A DNA stretch of 64,000 bases from DATHTK01 sp035463295 (GTDB lineage: Bacteria; Actinomycetota; Rubrobacteria; Rubrobacterales; Rubrobacteraceae), in contig DATHTK010000021.1 of assembly GCA_035463295.1 (NCBI GenBank), forward strand, positions 15,636 through 79,635, given 5' to 3'. The translations under genes were made by a program, and so were the position numbers. Below the pieces are notes generated by a model. It had not been told where the DNA came from and searched no databases. It was given only the letters and a program-made list of their open reading frames with translations. Numbering within the stretch: the first letter of the stretch is position 1; the number at the start of each line of letters is the position of its first letter. This document shows positions 24,633 through 33,851 of the stretch, piece by piece.

Positions 24633-25877
24633 ATGAAGACTATCGTCGTGGGGGCCGGTCTCGCCGGCCTCACCTGCGCAAAGGTGTTGGTGGAGCGCGG
24701 CGCGGAGGTCGTTCTCTTCGAGGCGTCCGACGGCGTCGGCGGTCGCGTGCGCACCGACGAGAGGGACGGCTTTCTGCTCGACCGGGGATTCCAGGTCTAC
24801 TTCACTTCCTACCCGGTCGCGCGACGCCACCTCGACCACGCGGCGCTCGACCTCCGCCCGTTCGACCCCGGTGCGATCATCCACCGCGGGCGCGAGAAGT
24901 CCGTCCTCTCCGACCCTCTACGCGACCCGAAGGCGCTCGTGCCGTCGCTGATCTCGGATGCAGCGACAGCGGGCGACAAGCTCCGCACCGCAAAGCTGGC
25001 GGCGCGGGTTCTCCCGAGCACGGCGACCAGCGCGGGCGAGGAGGGCGGCGAGGCCGACCCTTCGATCCTGGAGTATCTGGAAGCCGCCGGCTTCTCGGAG
25101 AAGTACATAGACTCCTTCTACCGGCCTTTCTTTGGGGGTGTCTTCCTGAGCCGGACGCTCTATACCTCCTCGCGCGCCTTCCGGTTCACGTTCCGGATGC
25201 TCGCGACGGGGCGTACGGTCGTACCCGCTCTCGGGATGGGTGAGATCCCCAAACAGCTCGCCTCTCACCTGCCGGATGGAGCGCTGCGGTTGAACAGCCC
25301 GGTCGAGGGGTTGTTGCGCGTCGGTGAGCGGGCAGTAGGGGTGCGGGCGGGTGCGGAGGAGCACGAGGCGGACGCCGTAGTCGTGGCGACCGACGCGCCG
25401 ACTGCGGGGAAGCTTACGGGTGAGGCGGTCCCAGAGGGGGCGGTGGGGGAGGTCTGCCTCTACTACGAGACGAGCGGGGTCGGGAGCGGGAAGAAGGTCA
25501 TGCTCAACGCCGGCGAGGGGGCGTTCGTCAACAACGCCGTCGAGATCAGCGGCGTCTCCGAGCGCTACGCCCCCGCGGGCCGGCACCTGCTCTACGCCGT
25601 GACGCTCGAGGACTTCGACCTCCCGGACGACGAGCTCTTCCGCCGGGGTATCGAGGACCTGAGCCTGTGGTACCCGGAGGCGGACTTCCGGCCTCTGGCG
25701 CTCCGCCGCATCCCCTACGGTCAGTTCGCCCAGCCGCCGGGCGTTCACGCTATGTTGCCGGGGAATCGGACCGGGACGCCGGGCCTTACTCTCGCTGGCG
25801 AGTATACAGAGGACTCCTCCATCAACGGCTCGATGCTCTCCGGAGAGAAGGCGGCCGGGGAGGTGCTGGGCGCGTGA
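24633..25877 (+). CDS. FAD-dependent amine-oxidase-like oxidoreductase
   Basis: 414 residues. N-terminal dinucleotide motif VVGAGLAGLTCAKVLVERGA followed by GGRVRTDERDGFLLDRGFQV, the amine-oxidase/protoporphyrinogen-oxidase signature. The C-terminal LTLAGEYTEDSSINGSMLSG closes the FAD site. Similar proteins oxidise or isomerise carotenoids, amines or porphyrinogens; which one applies is unclear. TAAACT lies ten bases before the ATG (leaderless-like). Its stop overlaps the start of the ABC ATPase gene (TGATG). Confidence 0.87.
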   Translation: MKTIVVGAGLAGLTCAKVLVERGAEVVLFEASDGVGGRVRTDERDGFLLDRGFQVYFTSYPVARRHLDHAALDLRPFDPGAIIHRGREKSVLSDPLRDPKALVPSLISDAATAGDKLRTAKLAARVLPSTATSAGEEGGEADPSILEYLEAAGFSEKYIDSFYRPFFGGVFLSRTLYTSSRAFRFTFRMLATGRTVVPALGMGEIPKQLASHLPDGALRLNSPVEGLLRVGERAVGVRAGAEEHEADAVVVATDAPTAGKLTGEAVPEGAVGEVCLYYETSGVGSGKKVMLNAGEGAFVNNAVEISGVSERYAPAGRHLLYAVTLEDFDLPDDELFRRGIEDLSLWYPEADFRPLALRRIPYGQFAQPPGVHAMLPGNRTGTPGLTLAGEYTEDSSINGSMLSGEKAAGEVLGA

Positions 25878-26632
25878 TGAACGGAATGAACGGGACGCCG
25901 GCGCTCAAGGTGGAGAAGCTCAAGAAGACCTACTCGACCGGGCTGGTAGCCCTCGACGGGGTCTCGCTCGAGGTAGATGCGGGACGTTTCTTCGGGCTTC
26001 TGGGTCCCAATGGGGCGGGGAAGACGACGCTCATAAACAGCGTCGTAAGCCTGGCGCGGCCGAACTCGGGGCGGGTCGAGGTCTTCGGGCTCGACGCGCG
26101 CGAGCAGTTCCGAGAGGCGCGACGCATGATCGGGGTCTCCCCTCAGGAGATAAACCTGGACAAGTTCCTCACCGTCGAGGAGACCATGCTCTTCCACGCC
26201 GGCTACTACGGGGTGCCGAAGCAGAAGGCGCGCGAGAGGGCCGACGAGCTGCTCGAGCGTTTCGCACTCACGGAGAAACGCAAGCAAAGGGTCAACACCC
26301 TGTCCGGGGGGATGAAACGGCGCGTGCTCTTCGCCCGCGCGCTCATGCACGACCCGAAGTTGCTCTTCCTCGACGAGCCGACCGCCGGGGTGGACGTGGA
26401 GCTGCGCTACAAGTTGTGGGGCTACATCCGCGAGCTCAACCGCGGGGGGTTGACGATCCTGCTGACTACTCACTACCTCGAGGAAGCCGAGGCGCTCTGC
26501 GAAGAGATCGCGCTCATAAACGACGGCAGGATCGCCGCGAGGGGGACGAGCGCGGAGCTCAAGGAAGAGTACGGCGCGAGGAACGTCGAGGAGGTCTACT
26601 TAAAGGTGATAGGCAATGGTTCTGCTCGGTAG
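25877..26632 (+). CDS. ABC-2 type exporter ATPase
   Basis: 251 residues. Walker A GPNGAGKTTLIN, signature LSGGMKRRVLFARAL, Walker B LLFLDEPTAGVDVE and H-loop TTHYLEEAE. The DrrA/NodI-like pattern and the downstream permease make it one half of an ABC-2 exporter. ATG overlaps the preceding TGA; an in-frame GTG three bases earlier is an alternative. It overlaps the permease gene by 17 bp. Confidence 0.92.
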   Translation: MNGMNGTPALKVEKLKKTYSTGLVALDGVSLEVDAGRFFGLLGPNGAGKTTLINSVVSLARPNSGRVEVFGLDAREQFREARRMIGVSPQEINLDKFLTVEETMLFHAGYYGVPKQKARERADELLERFALTEKRKQRVNTLSGGMKRRVLFARALMHDPKLLFLDEPTAGVDVELRYKLWGYIRELNRGGLTILLTTHYLEEAEALCEEIALINDGRIAARGTSAELKEEYGARNVEEVYLKVIGNGSAR

Positions 26633-27383
26633 ACCGTTCCGGACGCTGCTCTCGCGCGAGATACTGCGCTTCACCAGGATCTGGGTGCAGACCCTGATCC
26701 CCCCGCTCCTCAGCTCGCTCCTTTACCTGTTGGTCTTCGGGCTGGCTCTGGGGACGCGCATAAGGGAGATAGAAGGCGTACCCTACCTCGAGTACATCCT
26801 GCCGGGGATCGCGCTGATGAACGTCGTGACCGGCTCGCAGATGAACTCCTCCTGGTCGGTCTTCGATGCCAAGCGCGAACGCTACATAGACGAGGTCCTG
26901 ATCTCCCCCATAAGCGACTTCCAGATAGCGCTCGCCTACTCCCTTGGCGGCACGCTGCGCGGCGTCCTGATGGGCGCCGGGGTGATGCTCGTCGGAATGC
27001 CGTTCGTCGGCGTGGGCGTCGAGCACCTGGGGCTCCTGGTCCTGATCGGGGTGCTCTCCGCCTTTACTTTCTCGGCGCTCGGAACGATGGTCGGCGTCCT
27101 GGCGACGAGGATCGAGCACATCACCTTTCTCTCCAGCGTCGTCATCCAGCCTCTGGCTTTCCTGGGCGGCGTCTTCTACTCGGTCGGGATGCTGCCGGAG
27201 CCCCTGAAGATCGCGACGCTCTTCAATCCGATCTTCTACACCGTCGACGCCGCCCGCTACGCGACCTTCGCGGTCTCGGACCTGAACCCCTACCCGACCG
27301 TCGCCGTCGTCTTCCTCCTCGCCGCCCTCGCTTTCGCCGGGGCGTGGTGGTCCATAAACCGCGGCCCGAACCTCCGGTACTAA
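26616..27383 (+). CDS. ABC-2 type exporter permease
   Basis: 255 residues, six predicted helices, ABC-2 membrane family (LEYILPGIALMNVVTGSQMN; the FLGGVFYSVGMLPEPL signature). It partners the ATPase that overlaps its 5' end. The substrate is unknown; the co-translated FAD enzyme may make a lipid or pigment to be moved. A 340-bp tract follows with only a possible mini-ORF. Confidence 0.9.
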   Translation: MVLLGRPFRTLLSREILRFTRIWVQTLIPPLLSSLLYLLVFGLALGTRIREIEGVPYLEYILPGIALMNVVTGSQMNSSWSVFDAKRERYIDEVLISPISDFQIALAYSLGGTLRGVLMGAGVMLVGMPFVGVGVEHLGLLVLIGVLSAFTFSALGTMVGVLATRIEHITFLSSVVIQPLAFLGGVFYSVGMLPEPLKIATLFNPIFYTVDAARYATFAVSDLNPYPTVAVVFLLAALAFAGAWWSINRGPNLRY

Positions 27384-27625
27384 CGCTACCTCCCTTGGGT
27401 CGTCGGCTCTAGCTCTTCGAACCGCTGAGGGATCTGAGCGTCGCTCTGGAGCCCCGCCAGGGGACCACTCGGCGTGAAAGCGGGCCGGGATGAAAGTTGC
27501 GAGGAACGTTGGCGCGCTCGATGCTCCCGGCCCGAGATGCTCGTCTACTGTAGAGCAGAGCGGGGGTAGATTTCTGTGCTCTGCGGCACATAGAGGAGGT
27601 GGCGCTCCCGCGGCCGGAATCACGC
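27384..27625. other. Intergenic tract without a convincing gene
   Basis: No frame here has both codon bias and a start. It ends at a -10-like TAGAAT (27626-27631) that may drive the mini-ORF and mannosyltransferase downstream. Confidence 0.5.
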
Positions 27626-27638
27626 TAGAATCGGCCGT

Positions 27639-27722
27639 GTGAGATCTCTTTTCCGATGGAGTAGCGCTGGGCCGGTATCGAGGCGCGAGCCCGAGCTCGG
27701 GACGTACGGAGCAGGGGTGTAG
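27639..27722 (+). CDS. Possible 27-codon leaderless ORF abutting the mannosyltransferase
   Basis: GTG at 27639 lies seven bases after TAGAAT and opens a 27-codon frame (RSLFRWSSAGPVSRREPELG and a few more residues) whose TAG ends at 27722, one base before the next gene's GTG. The geometry suggests a short leader coupled to the downstream gene. The peptide has no recognised features and may be fortuitous. Confidence 0.25.
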   Translation: MRSLFRWSSAGPVSRREPELGTYGAGV

Positions 27723-28919
27723 GTGATCCGAGCCTCCGACACAAAGCGACTCTCTCCGACGCGAAGCGTCTGGCCCTTTGTCATGACTGTCTTCGTTCTC
27801 TCGCGGCTGCTGTTCATGGGGGTCGGAGCGCTAGCGGCGGCCTACCTCCCGCAGGCCGAACCGGGGGGCGACCCTCTCGAACCGCCGGGGGTTCTGAGCT
27901 ACTGGGCGCACTGGGATGGGGCCTGGTACTCCCAGATCGCAACCGATGGCTACGGCGAGCGGGCGCCGACCTCTACCGCCTTCTTCCCTCTCTACCCGAT
28001 GCTCGTGCGGCCGGGGATCGCGTTGTGGGGCGGGCCGGCGTTGTGGGGGGTTGTGACCTCACTCCTCTCCACCCTCCTCGCGCTGTTCTTCGTCTACCGC
28101 ATCGCCGAGAAGCTCTACGACGAGCGCACGGCGCGCGCCGCTACTCTCGCGCTCGCCTTCTTCCCGATGGCCTTCTTCCTCAACGCCGTCTACACCGAGG
28201 CGCTCTTTCTCGCCCTCACCGCGGGTACGTTCTGGGCCGCGTCGGTGCGCCGCGACCTGCTGCTGGCCGGGTTGCTGGGCTCTCTAGCCGCCGCGACACG
28301 CAACCTCGGTGTGTTGCTCATCCTGCCGCTCTTCTTCGAGTGGGTCCGCCACCGGCGGGAGTTCGGCTGGCGCGGCCTGCTCGGGCTCTCTCTAGTGCCG
28401 GCGGGTCTGCTCGGCTACGCCGCATTCCTGTGGGGACGGTTCGGGGACCCGCTCGTCTTCGCGGCCCAGCAGTCGGCTTACTGGGGGCGTGAGCTCACGA
28501 GCCCGGTCACGACGGCCGCGAGCGCGTGGCGGTCGGCCGGCGAGGGTGCCGGGCACCTGCTCGACCCGGCGACGCTGTTCTCGAGCACCTCCGCCGGCCC
28601 GACGCTCGAAGCCTCTAACACGCTCAACCTGGTCTTTCTCGCGCTCTTTCTGATCCTCATGGGCGTTGGGTTCGCGGTGCTGCCGCCGGGGCTCTCGATC
28701 TACACCTTCATCCTCGTGTTGCTGCCGGTGCTCACCCCCTCGCCCTCGTTCCCCCTGATGAGCCTGCCGCGCTTCATGCTCGGAGCGTTCCCAATATTCC
28801 TGGTGATCGGATACCTGATCTCGCGCAGCCGACCCGCCCTTGTCATCTGGCTTCTCTTGAGCTCCAGCGTGGGTGTCGCGCTCACCGCGTTGTTTGCGAC
28901 CTGGCGCTGGGTGGCTTGA
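27723..28919 (+). CDS. PIG-V-like multi-helix mannosyltransferase
   Basis: 398 residues with about ten helices. AHWDGAWYSQIATDGY and FFPLYPMLVR are the two signatures of the PIG-V/GT-C glycosyltransferases that use polyprenyl-phosphate sugars on the outer face of the membrane. Acidic residues in the first loop are probably catalytic. Bacterial members are uncharacterised for substrate. GTG start, no ribosome site, directly after a mini-ORF. Lone gene before a convergent block. Confidence 0.82.
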   Translation: MIRASDTKRLSPTRSVWPFVMTVFVLSRLLFMGVGALAAAYLPQAEPGGDPLEPPGVLSYWAHWDGAWYSQIATDGYGERAPTSTAFFPLYPMLVRPGIALWGGPALWGVVTSLLSTLLALFFVYRIAEKLYDERTARAATLALAFFPMAFFLNAVYTEALFLALTAGTFWAASVRRDLLLAGLLGSLAAATRNLGVLLILPLFFEWVRHRREFGWRGLLGLSLVPAGLLGYAAFLWGRFGDPLVFAAQQSAYWGRELTSPVTTAASAWRSAGEGAGHLLDPATLFSSTSAGPTLEASNTLNLVFLALFLILMGVGFAVLPPGLSIYTFILVLLPVLTPSPSFPLMSLPRFMLGAFPIFLVIGYLISRSRPALVIWLLLSSSVGVALTALFATWRWVA

Positions 28920-28929
28920 GGCGCGGCTC

Positions 28930-29265
28930 TTACCGGGGGCGTCGGGCGTCGAGCAGGAGGAGCACTACAAGGGCGACCTCGATGGCTTTGTCCGTGTAGC
29001 CGAGCGGGGTGCGCGCTCCGAGGAGAATCCAGAGGAAGATCGTGAGCGCCGTGAAGCCGACGAGGGCCCAGCGCGCGGCGTTCCGGTAGCGCTCCAGTTG
29101 CGGCAAGTAGAGCGCCGCGAGCAGGGTGAGGTAGCCGAGGCCGTTGAGTATGAAGACGGGGTCTGGGAAGTTGAGCTGGAGGTGGATGAGGGCGGTAGCG
29201 AGCGTGAGCAGGACTATGCCGGCCCGGATCGCGGTGTCCCTCGTCGACGCGCTGGAGGCGGTCAT
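28930..29265 (-). CDS. Four-helix small membrane protein
   Basis: 111 residues, four predicted helices (AGIVLLTLATALIHLQL, VFILNGLGYLTLLAALYL, ALVGFTALTIFLWILLG, AIEVALVVLLLLDA). No named family is certain. ATG 29265 is just past the stop of the upstream MFS gene, so it is probably the third gene of an acyltransferase-MFS unit. The long frame upstream of this ATG is only the MFS gene read out of frame. Confidence 0.7.
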   Translation of the reverse strand: MTASSASTRDTAIRAGIVLLTLATALIHLQLNFPDPVFILNGLGYLTLLAALYLPQLERYRNAARWALVGFTALTIFLWILLGARTPLGYTDKAIEVALVVLLLLDARRPR

Positions 29266-29270
29266 GGCTA

Positions 29271-30554
29271 TCACGCTCCCGGTTCTCGTGGCTTGCTGGG
29301 TGTCTGCGATCCCGAGAGAGGTTCCCTGGCGAGGTTCGCCGCGAGGGAACCTTCGCGGATTCGTGGCAGGAGGTTGGATGCGGCGATCAGGAGCGCCAGC
29401 GAGGCGAGAAGGGCGCCGATCCAGTACGGCGCCGGCACGCCGAGGTGGTCGAAGGCCAGACCGGAGATGATCGGCCCGGAGATGAGGGCGAGGCTGAGGA
29501 TCGCCTGCACGCCGCCCATGAGCTTCCCCTGCTCCCGACCCGACACGCGGCGGGAGATTATGGACGTGAGGGCCGGGATGGCGAGGCCCGCGCCCAGCGC
29601 CAGCACCCCCACGACGGGGTAGAGCAGCGATCCGAAGGGAGCGACCGCGACGAGCCCGAGGCCGACCGCCATGATGGCGAGACCGCCGAGCAGGAGCAGA
29701 GCGTCCCCGAAGATCGGCTGCAGTTTTCTTATCAGGACGCCTTGCGTGAGCACGGCGCAGACGCCGACGAAGGCGAAGAGAAAGGCGTTCGTCGAGGCGT
29801 CCCACCCAAAGCGGACGTTGGAGAAGAGCGGGAAGTTGGTCAGCAGCCCGGCGAAGGAGAGGTTTAGCAGCAAGACCACGAGCAGGAGCACCCGGATGTT
29901 GCCCATCCCGAGAACACCCCGCAGCTGGGAGACCGGGTTCAGCCCGAGAAGCGGGGTCGGCGTGCGGAGCTTGCCGGGGAGGGACTCGGGGAGGACGAGG
30001 ATGCCGAAGGTCGCGTTGCCCAGAGCGAGCGCAGAGGCAGCGAACGCCGGGGCGTGAAGCGAGTAGAGGCTAAAGAGGCCGCCCAGAGCCGGGCCGGTCA
30101 TGAGCCCGAGTCCGAAGGCGGCCCCGATCAGGCCGAGCCCCCTCGCGCGGTGCTCGGGGGTAGTGCTATCCGCTATATACGCCTGGGCGGTCGCCACGGT
30201 GCCGGCGGCGCCTCCCGCCAGCGCGACGGCCACGACCAGCAACGGGAGCGTCCCCGCCAGCCCGAGCATCAGGTAGGCTAGCGACGCGCCGAGCAGGCAG
30301 GAAACAAGGATCGGACGCCGCCCGACGCGGTCCGAGAGGCCGCCGAGAAAGGGTCCGCCGACGAACTGCATCCCCGCATAGAGGGAGCCGAGCAGACCGA
30401 CCAGCAACGCGCTCGATGCGAACTCCCTCGCGTAGAACGGTAGGAGCGGTACCACGATCCCGTAGCCGAGCATATCCACGAAGACCGTGATAAAGAGAAA
30501 GAGTAGCGGCGATCTGCCGCGCGTCGCTTCGGATGCTTCTAGCGTGAGGCGCAT
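29271..30554 (-). CDS. MFS transporter (tetracycline-type, drug/metabolite efflux)
   Basis: 427 residues with 12 helices. FVDMLGYGIVVPLLPFYARE and GGLSDRVGRRPILVSCLL are the motif D/motif A elements of the TCR/Tet efflux group. It overlaps the end of the acyltransferase gene by 16 bp, so they form an operon. Likely proton-coupled export; substrate unknown. Confidence 0.9.
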   Translation of the reverse strand: MRLTLEASEATRGRSPLLFLFITVFVDMLGYGIVVPLLPFYAREFASSALLVGLLGSLYAGMQFVGGPFLGGLSDRVGRRPILVSCLLGASLAYLMLGLAGTLPLLVVAVALAGGAAGTVATAQAYIADSTTPEHRARGLGLIGAAFGLGLMTGPALGGLFSLYSLHAPAFAASALALGNATFGILVLPESLPGKLRTPTPLLGLNPVSQLRGVLGMGNIRVLLLVVLLLNLSFAGLLTNFPLFSNVRFGWDASTNAFLFAFVGVCAVLTQGVLIRKLQPIFGDALLLLGGLAIMAVGLGLVAVAPFGSLLYPVVGVLALGAGLAIPALTSIISRRVSGREQGKLMGGVQAILSLALISGPIISGLAFDHLGVPAPYWIGALLASLALLIAASNLLPRIREGSLAANLAREPLSGSQTPSKPREPGA

Positions 30555-31447
30555 CGCTCGATCAGGCGCCGCGCCTCCCCGAGCACTTCGTCCCTGATGT
30601 CCCCGCCCGGGCTGCGGAACCGGCGTCCGAACATGACTCTGGTGTCGACGTTGCGCAGCGCGGGGGTGAGCATCTGGACCGTGGCGGCGAGCCACTCCTG
30701 GTCCCGGCGCCGGCGTCGGACGTATACAAAGGGGTTGCGCAGGGCGACCGGGGAGATCACGCCGCTGACTATGGCTGGCACGACGGTGAGCTCCGGCACG
30801 AGCCGCGCGAAGAGCTCCACGCTTTCGGACCAGCGTTCGAGTGCCTCCGAGGCCCCGGGGAGCACCGACGGGTCCGGCTCGATCCTCCCCCTGGGGAAGG
30901 TCAGGACCGCGCCGCCCCGCCTCATGTGACGTGTCGCCGAACGCACGACCCCGTGCCTCCCGCGGGAGGTCTCGGGGACCGTGATCAGACGCCGCGAGGT
31001 GTTCGGCATCGCCTCGAGCAACGCCCTCTCGGCGGCCACCACCAGCAAGTCCTCCCTGTTTATGGAGGCGAAGAGGGCAACCGCGTCGGCCAGCCCAGGG
31101 TGGTTCGCGACGATCAGCAGCGGACCCTCGCGAGGCACGTTCTCCTCGCCCTCGATCTCGACCCGCCGGGCCATCCGCTGAAGCGCCCACGCTCCCCCCG
31201 CCGCGAGACCAGATTCGCCCACGATCTCGTCGTAGACCAGGATCTGGCGCGCCAGCCGCCGCGCCGGTACCAGAAAGACCCATTCCACGGCCCGCCGACC
31301 ATGCCTCAGGCCACCGAGCCCAAGCGCGTCCAGCAAGTCCTCCGCGCAGAGCCGCGCGAGGGCCTCGACCCGATCCGAGCGTTCAACAAGGCTGTCCGGG
31401 GTTCTGGCCGGGCCAATGGTGGGTAGTCGAGAGACGCTATTCACCAT
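30539..31447 (-). CDS. PlsC-like 1-acyl-glycerol-3-phosphate acyltransferase
   Basis: 302 residues. NHPGLADAVAL is the catalytic H-x4-D block and TFPRGRIEPDPS the glycerol-phosphate binding block. An unusually long N-terminus (about 105 residues) precedes the domain. It probably acylates lysophosphatidate or a related alcohol at the inner membrane. It heads the acyltransferase-MFS-small membrane protein unit. The upstream 190 bp holds no other gene. Confidence 0.8.
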   Translation of the reverse strand: MVNSVSRLPTIGPARTPDSLVERSDRVEALARLCAEDLLDALGLGGLRHGRRAVEWVFLVPARRLARQILVYDEIVGESGLAAGGAWALQRMARRVEIEGEENVPREGPLLIVANHPGLADAVALFASINREDLLVVAAERALLEAMPNTSRRLITVPETSRGRHGVVRSATRHMRRGGAVLTFPRGRIEPDPSVLPGASEALERWSESVELFARLVPELTVVPAIVSGVISPVALRNPFVYVRRRRRDQEWLAATVQMLTPALRNVDTRVMFGRRFRSPGGDIRDEVLGEARRLIERCASR

Positions 31448-31643
31448 AAAGTGCCCCTATCTCATGTCTCTCGCACCAGTATGGCGGTTGACGCAAAGAC
31501 GCTCATCGCGCAAACGTACCGTTTTTCTCTACAGCAGATGGACTAGGCGAACGTGAGTCGGATGCGCTCATAACACCCTTCTATACGCATCGGGACCCCG
31601 GACGGTTCGCCGGACGGTAGTCCGCCGTCGCGGCCTTGCGGTC

Positions 31644-32051
31644 TCAGGTGCGAGCGGAATCGCGGCGGCGGAAGATCTCGACCGCCGAGCCTGCGAGGAC
31701 CGTGCCGTCGAGCCGGACGTGTGGCTTGGCCACCTTTACCCGGACGGCCTCGACGAGTGGGTGTTCTTCCAGGGTAGAGGCGGCGATCCTCTCGGCGACT
31801 GTCTCGGTGAGACCGGCGGGAGGCCCCTCGATGATCTCGCGGACTCGCCGGTGGACCTCGCCGTAATCCACCGTCTTCTCCAGATCATCCGAGAGACCGG
31901 CGGGGCGCAAGTCGAGGCGCAGCTCGACGTCTACAACGAATGGTTGACCCAGCTCGCGCTCGGCCGGCAGTGTCCCGTGGCGGCCGTAGATCACCATGCC
32001 CTCGAGCAGGATCCGGTCCTCGGATACCATATTCTCGTCTCCCGGGTCCAT
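31644..32051 (-). CDS. folB: Dihydroneopterin aldolase (FolB-like)
   Basis: 135 residues. ILLEGMVIYGRHGTLPAERE holds the conserved pterin-binding/catalytic region, VDYGEVHRRVREI and LVEAVRVKVAKPHVRLDG complete the T-fold. FolB cleaves dihydroneopterin to hydroxymethyl-dihydropterin in folate synthesis, and relatives epimerise it. TATACT sits seven bases before the ATG (leaderless-like). It is divergent, 29 bp away, from a ribD-like/PTPS-like operon, and no other folate gene is nearby, so it may serve that pathway. Confidence 0.88.
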   Translation of the reverse strand: MDPGDENMVSEDRILLEGMVIYGRHGTLPAERELGQPFVVDVELRLDLRPAGLSDDLEKTVDYGEVHRRVREIIEGPPAGLTETVAERIAASTLEEHPLVEAVRVKVAKPHVRLDGTVLAGSAVEIFRRRDSART

Positions 32052-32080
32052 CCATCTAAGTATAGGGGACGTAGACAGTC

Positions 32081-32809
32081 ATGCGCGACGACAAGCTGCT
32101 AACCTTTAACCGGAAGGCCACGAGGGAGGGAGAGATCGTCCGTCCCACCGTTACCGTAAGCTACGCCCAGACGCTCGACGGTCGTCTGGCGACCGCGAGT
32201 GGAAGCTCGCGCTGGATAAGCTCGCCCGAGTCGCTGCGCTTCGCCCACGCTTTGCGCGCCGAGCACGACGCGGTCATGGTCGGAGCCGGCACGGCATGCA
32301 CGGACGACCCGCGCCTCACGGTCCGCCTGGTCCCCGGCGAAGACCCCCTGCGCGTCGTCGTGGACAGCGCGCTGCGTACCCCGCTGACGGCCGCGGTTCT
32401 CGCGGACGGGGCCGCGAAGGGCACCGTTCTCGCCGTCACCGAGCGCGCCCCCGAAACGCGGCGCGAAGCGGCTCGTGCTCTCGGGGCAACGGTGCTCGTG
32501 CTCCCCCAGGACGGTTCGGGGAGGGTGGATCTCGTGGCGATGCTGTCGAGGCTCTACGAACGGGGCGTGCGGTCCATCATGGTCGAAGGCGGGGCGGCCC
32601 TGATCACGTCTTTCCTCTGCGAGAGGTTGGTTGACCGTCTGGCGGTCTGCGTGGCCCCCAAGATCCTCGGTCGTGGCATCGAGGCCGTGGGCGACCTCGG
32701 TATCTGCGAACTTGCCGACTCCCTCACCCTCGCCGACACCTCCCTGACACCCTACGGCGCGGACGTCGTCTTCGATAGCCGCGTCGAGTACCCGGGCGGC
32801 GCCCGGTGA
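32081..32809 (+). CDS. RibD C-domain reductase
   Basis: 242 residues, the NADPH-dependent reductase half of RibD only. Visible: VSYAQTLDGRLATASGSSRW, the dinucleotide-site motif VMVGAGTACTDDPRLTVR, and MVEGGAALITSFL. Stand-alone versions reduce the ribosyl side chain of pyrimidines in riboflavin synthesis or act on pterins. No deaminase domain and no other riboflavin gene are here. The next gene overlaps its stop by 4 bp, so it is the first gene of a four-gene unit. Confidence 0.85.
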   Translation: MRDDKLLTFNRKATREGEIVRPTVTVSYAQTLDGRLATASGSSRWISSPESLRFAHALRAEHDAVMVGAGTACTDDPRLTVRLVPGEDPLRVVVDSALRTPLTAAVLADGAAKGTVLAVTERAPETRREAARALGATVLVLPQDGSGRVDLVAMLSRLYERGVRSIMVEGGAALITSFLCERLVDRLAVCVAPKILGRGIEAVGDLGICELADSLTLADTSLTPYGADVVFDSRVEYPGGAR

Positions 32810-33837
32810 GCGCCGGAGCTACCGCGGACGGTACGCTCGAAGCTCGCGCCGTCTGGTTCGCCGCCGCGCACACGGCAGAGCTGAGAACGGAAGAAGTGCC
32901 ACTGCCCGGACCCGGGGAGGTCAGGGTAAAGACCATCGCCTCCGCCATAAGCCACGGCAGCGAGATGCTCGTCTACCGCGGGGAGGTGCCGGGGAGCCTG
33001 GATCTCGACCTTCCCACTCTGTCCGGTTCGTACGCGCTCCCGATCAAGTTCGGCTACGCGACCGTCGGCCGCGTGCTCGAGGCGGGTCCCGGCGCAGCCC
33101 TCGCTCCAGGCGCACCGGTCTTCGTCCACCACCCCCACCAGGACGTTTTCGTCGTGCCCTCAGACCTGCCCGTACGCCTCCCCGACGACCTCGACCCGAC
33201 GACCGGCCTCTTTTTCGCGAACGCGGAGACCGCTCTGGGCGTCGTCCACGACGCGACGCTGCGCCTCGGCGAGACCGCCGTCGTCTTCGGGCAGGGCGTT
33301 GTCGGCCTGCTCGTCACCCACCTCCTGAAGCTCGCCGGCGCGGGCCGGGTGCTCGCCGTGGACCCCCTCGAAAAGCGGCGCGAGCTGGCGCTGGAGAGCG
33401 GCGCCGATGAGGCCCTCCCTCCCGGGGACCTGCCGGACCGTATCTTTGCAGCGACCGATGGCCGGGGTGCGGACGTCGCGGTGGAGGTCAGCTCTTCGGG
33501 AGCGGCGCTCCAGACGGCGGTGGACGCCGTCGCCGACGAGGGGACGGTCGTCGTCGCCTCCTGGTACGGCACGAAGGACGTGAGCCTCTCCCTCGGCGGA
33601 CGCTTTCACCGGGGGAGGGTGAAGCTCCGCTCCTCGCAGGTCGGCCGGATCAACCCCGAGCTGCTCCCTCGCTGGGACCGCGCCCGGCGAACACAGACCG
33701 TTCTCCGCCTGCTCCCCGGACTGCGGCCGGAGAAGCTCATCTCGCACCGCATCCCTCTCGGGGACGCGCCAGCGGCCTACCGGCTCGTCGACGAGAAGCC
33801 CGGCGAGACGGTCCAGGTGATCCTGACCCACGACTAA
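32806..33837 (+). CDS. Medium-chain dehydrogenase without zinc ligands (BchC-like)
   Basis: 343 residues. The GroES-like half has AISHGSEMLVYRGE where zinc enzymes have Cys, and FGYATVGRVLE where GHE is usual, so the catalytic zinc site is missing. The Rossmann half has VFGQGVVGLLVTHLLKLAGA. Relatives include bacteriochlorophyllide dehydrogenase-like proteins. It probably oxidises or reduces a hydroxyl or side-chain carbonyl. GTG start overlaps the ribD-like TGA (GTGA). Confidence 0.83.
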   Translation: MSAGATADGTLEARAVWFAAAHTAELRTEEVPLPGPGEVRVKTIASAISHGSEMLVYRGEVPGSLDLDLPTLSGSYALPIKFGYATVGRVLEAGPGAALAPGAPVFVHHPHQDVFVVPSDLPVRLPDDLDPTTGLFFANAETALGVVHDATLRLGETAVVFGQGVVGLLVTHLLKLAGAGRVLAVDPLEKRRELALESGADEALPPGDLPDRIFAATDGRGADVAVEVSSSGAALQTAVDAVADEGTVVVASWYGTKDVSLSLGGRFHRGRVKLRSSQVGRINPELLPRWDRARRTQTVLRLLPGLRPEKLISHRIPLGDAPAAYRLVDEKPGETVQVILTHD

Positions 33838-33851
33838 GGAGACGATGTTTC

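Noticed and set aside
22363..27428. 15-bp identical string TCTTCGAACCGCTGA at 22363 and 27414
   Set aside because: One or two such pairs are expected by chance in 64 kb; flanks do not match.
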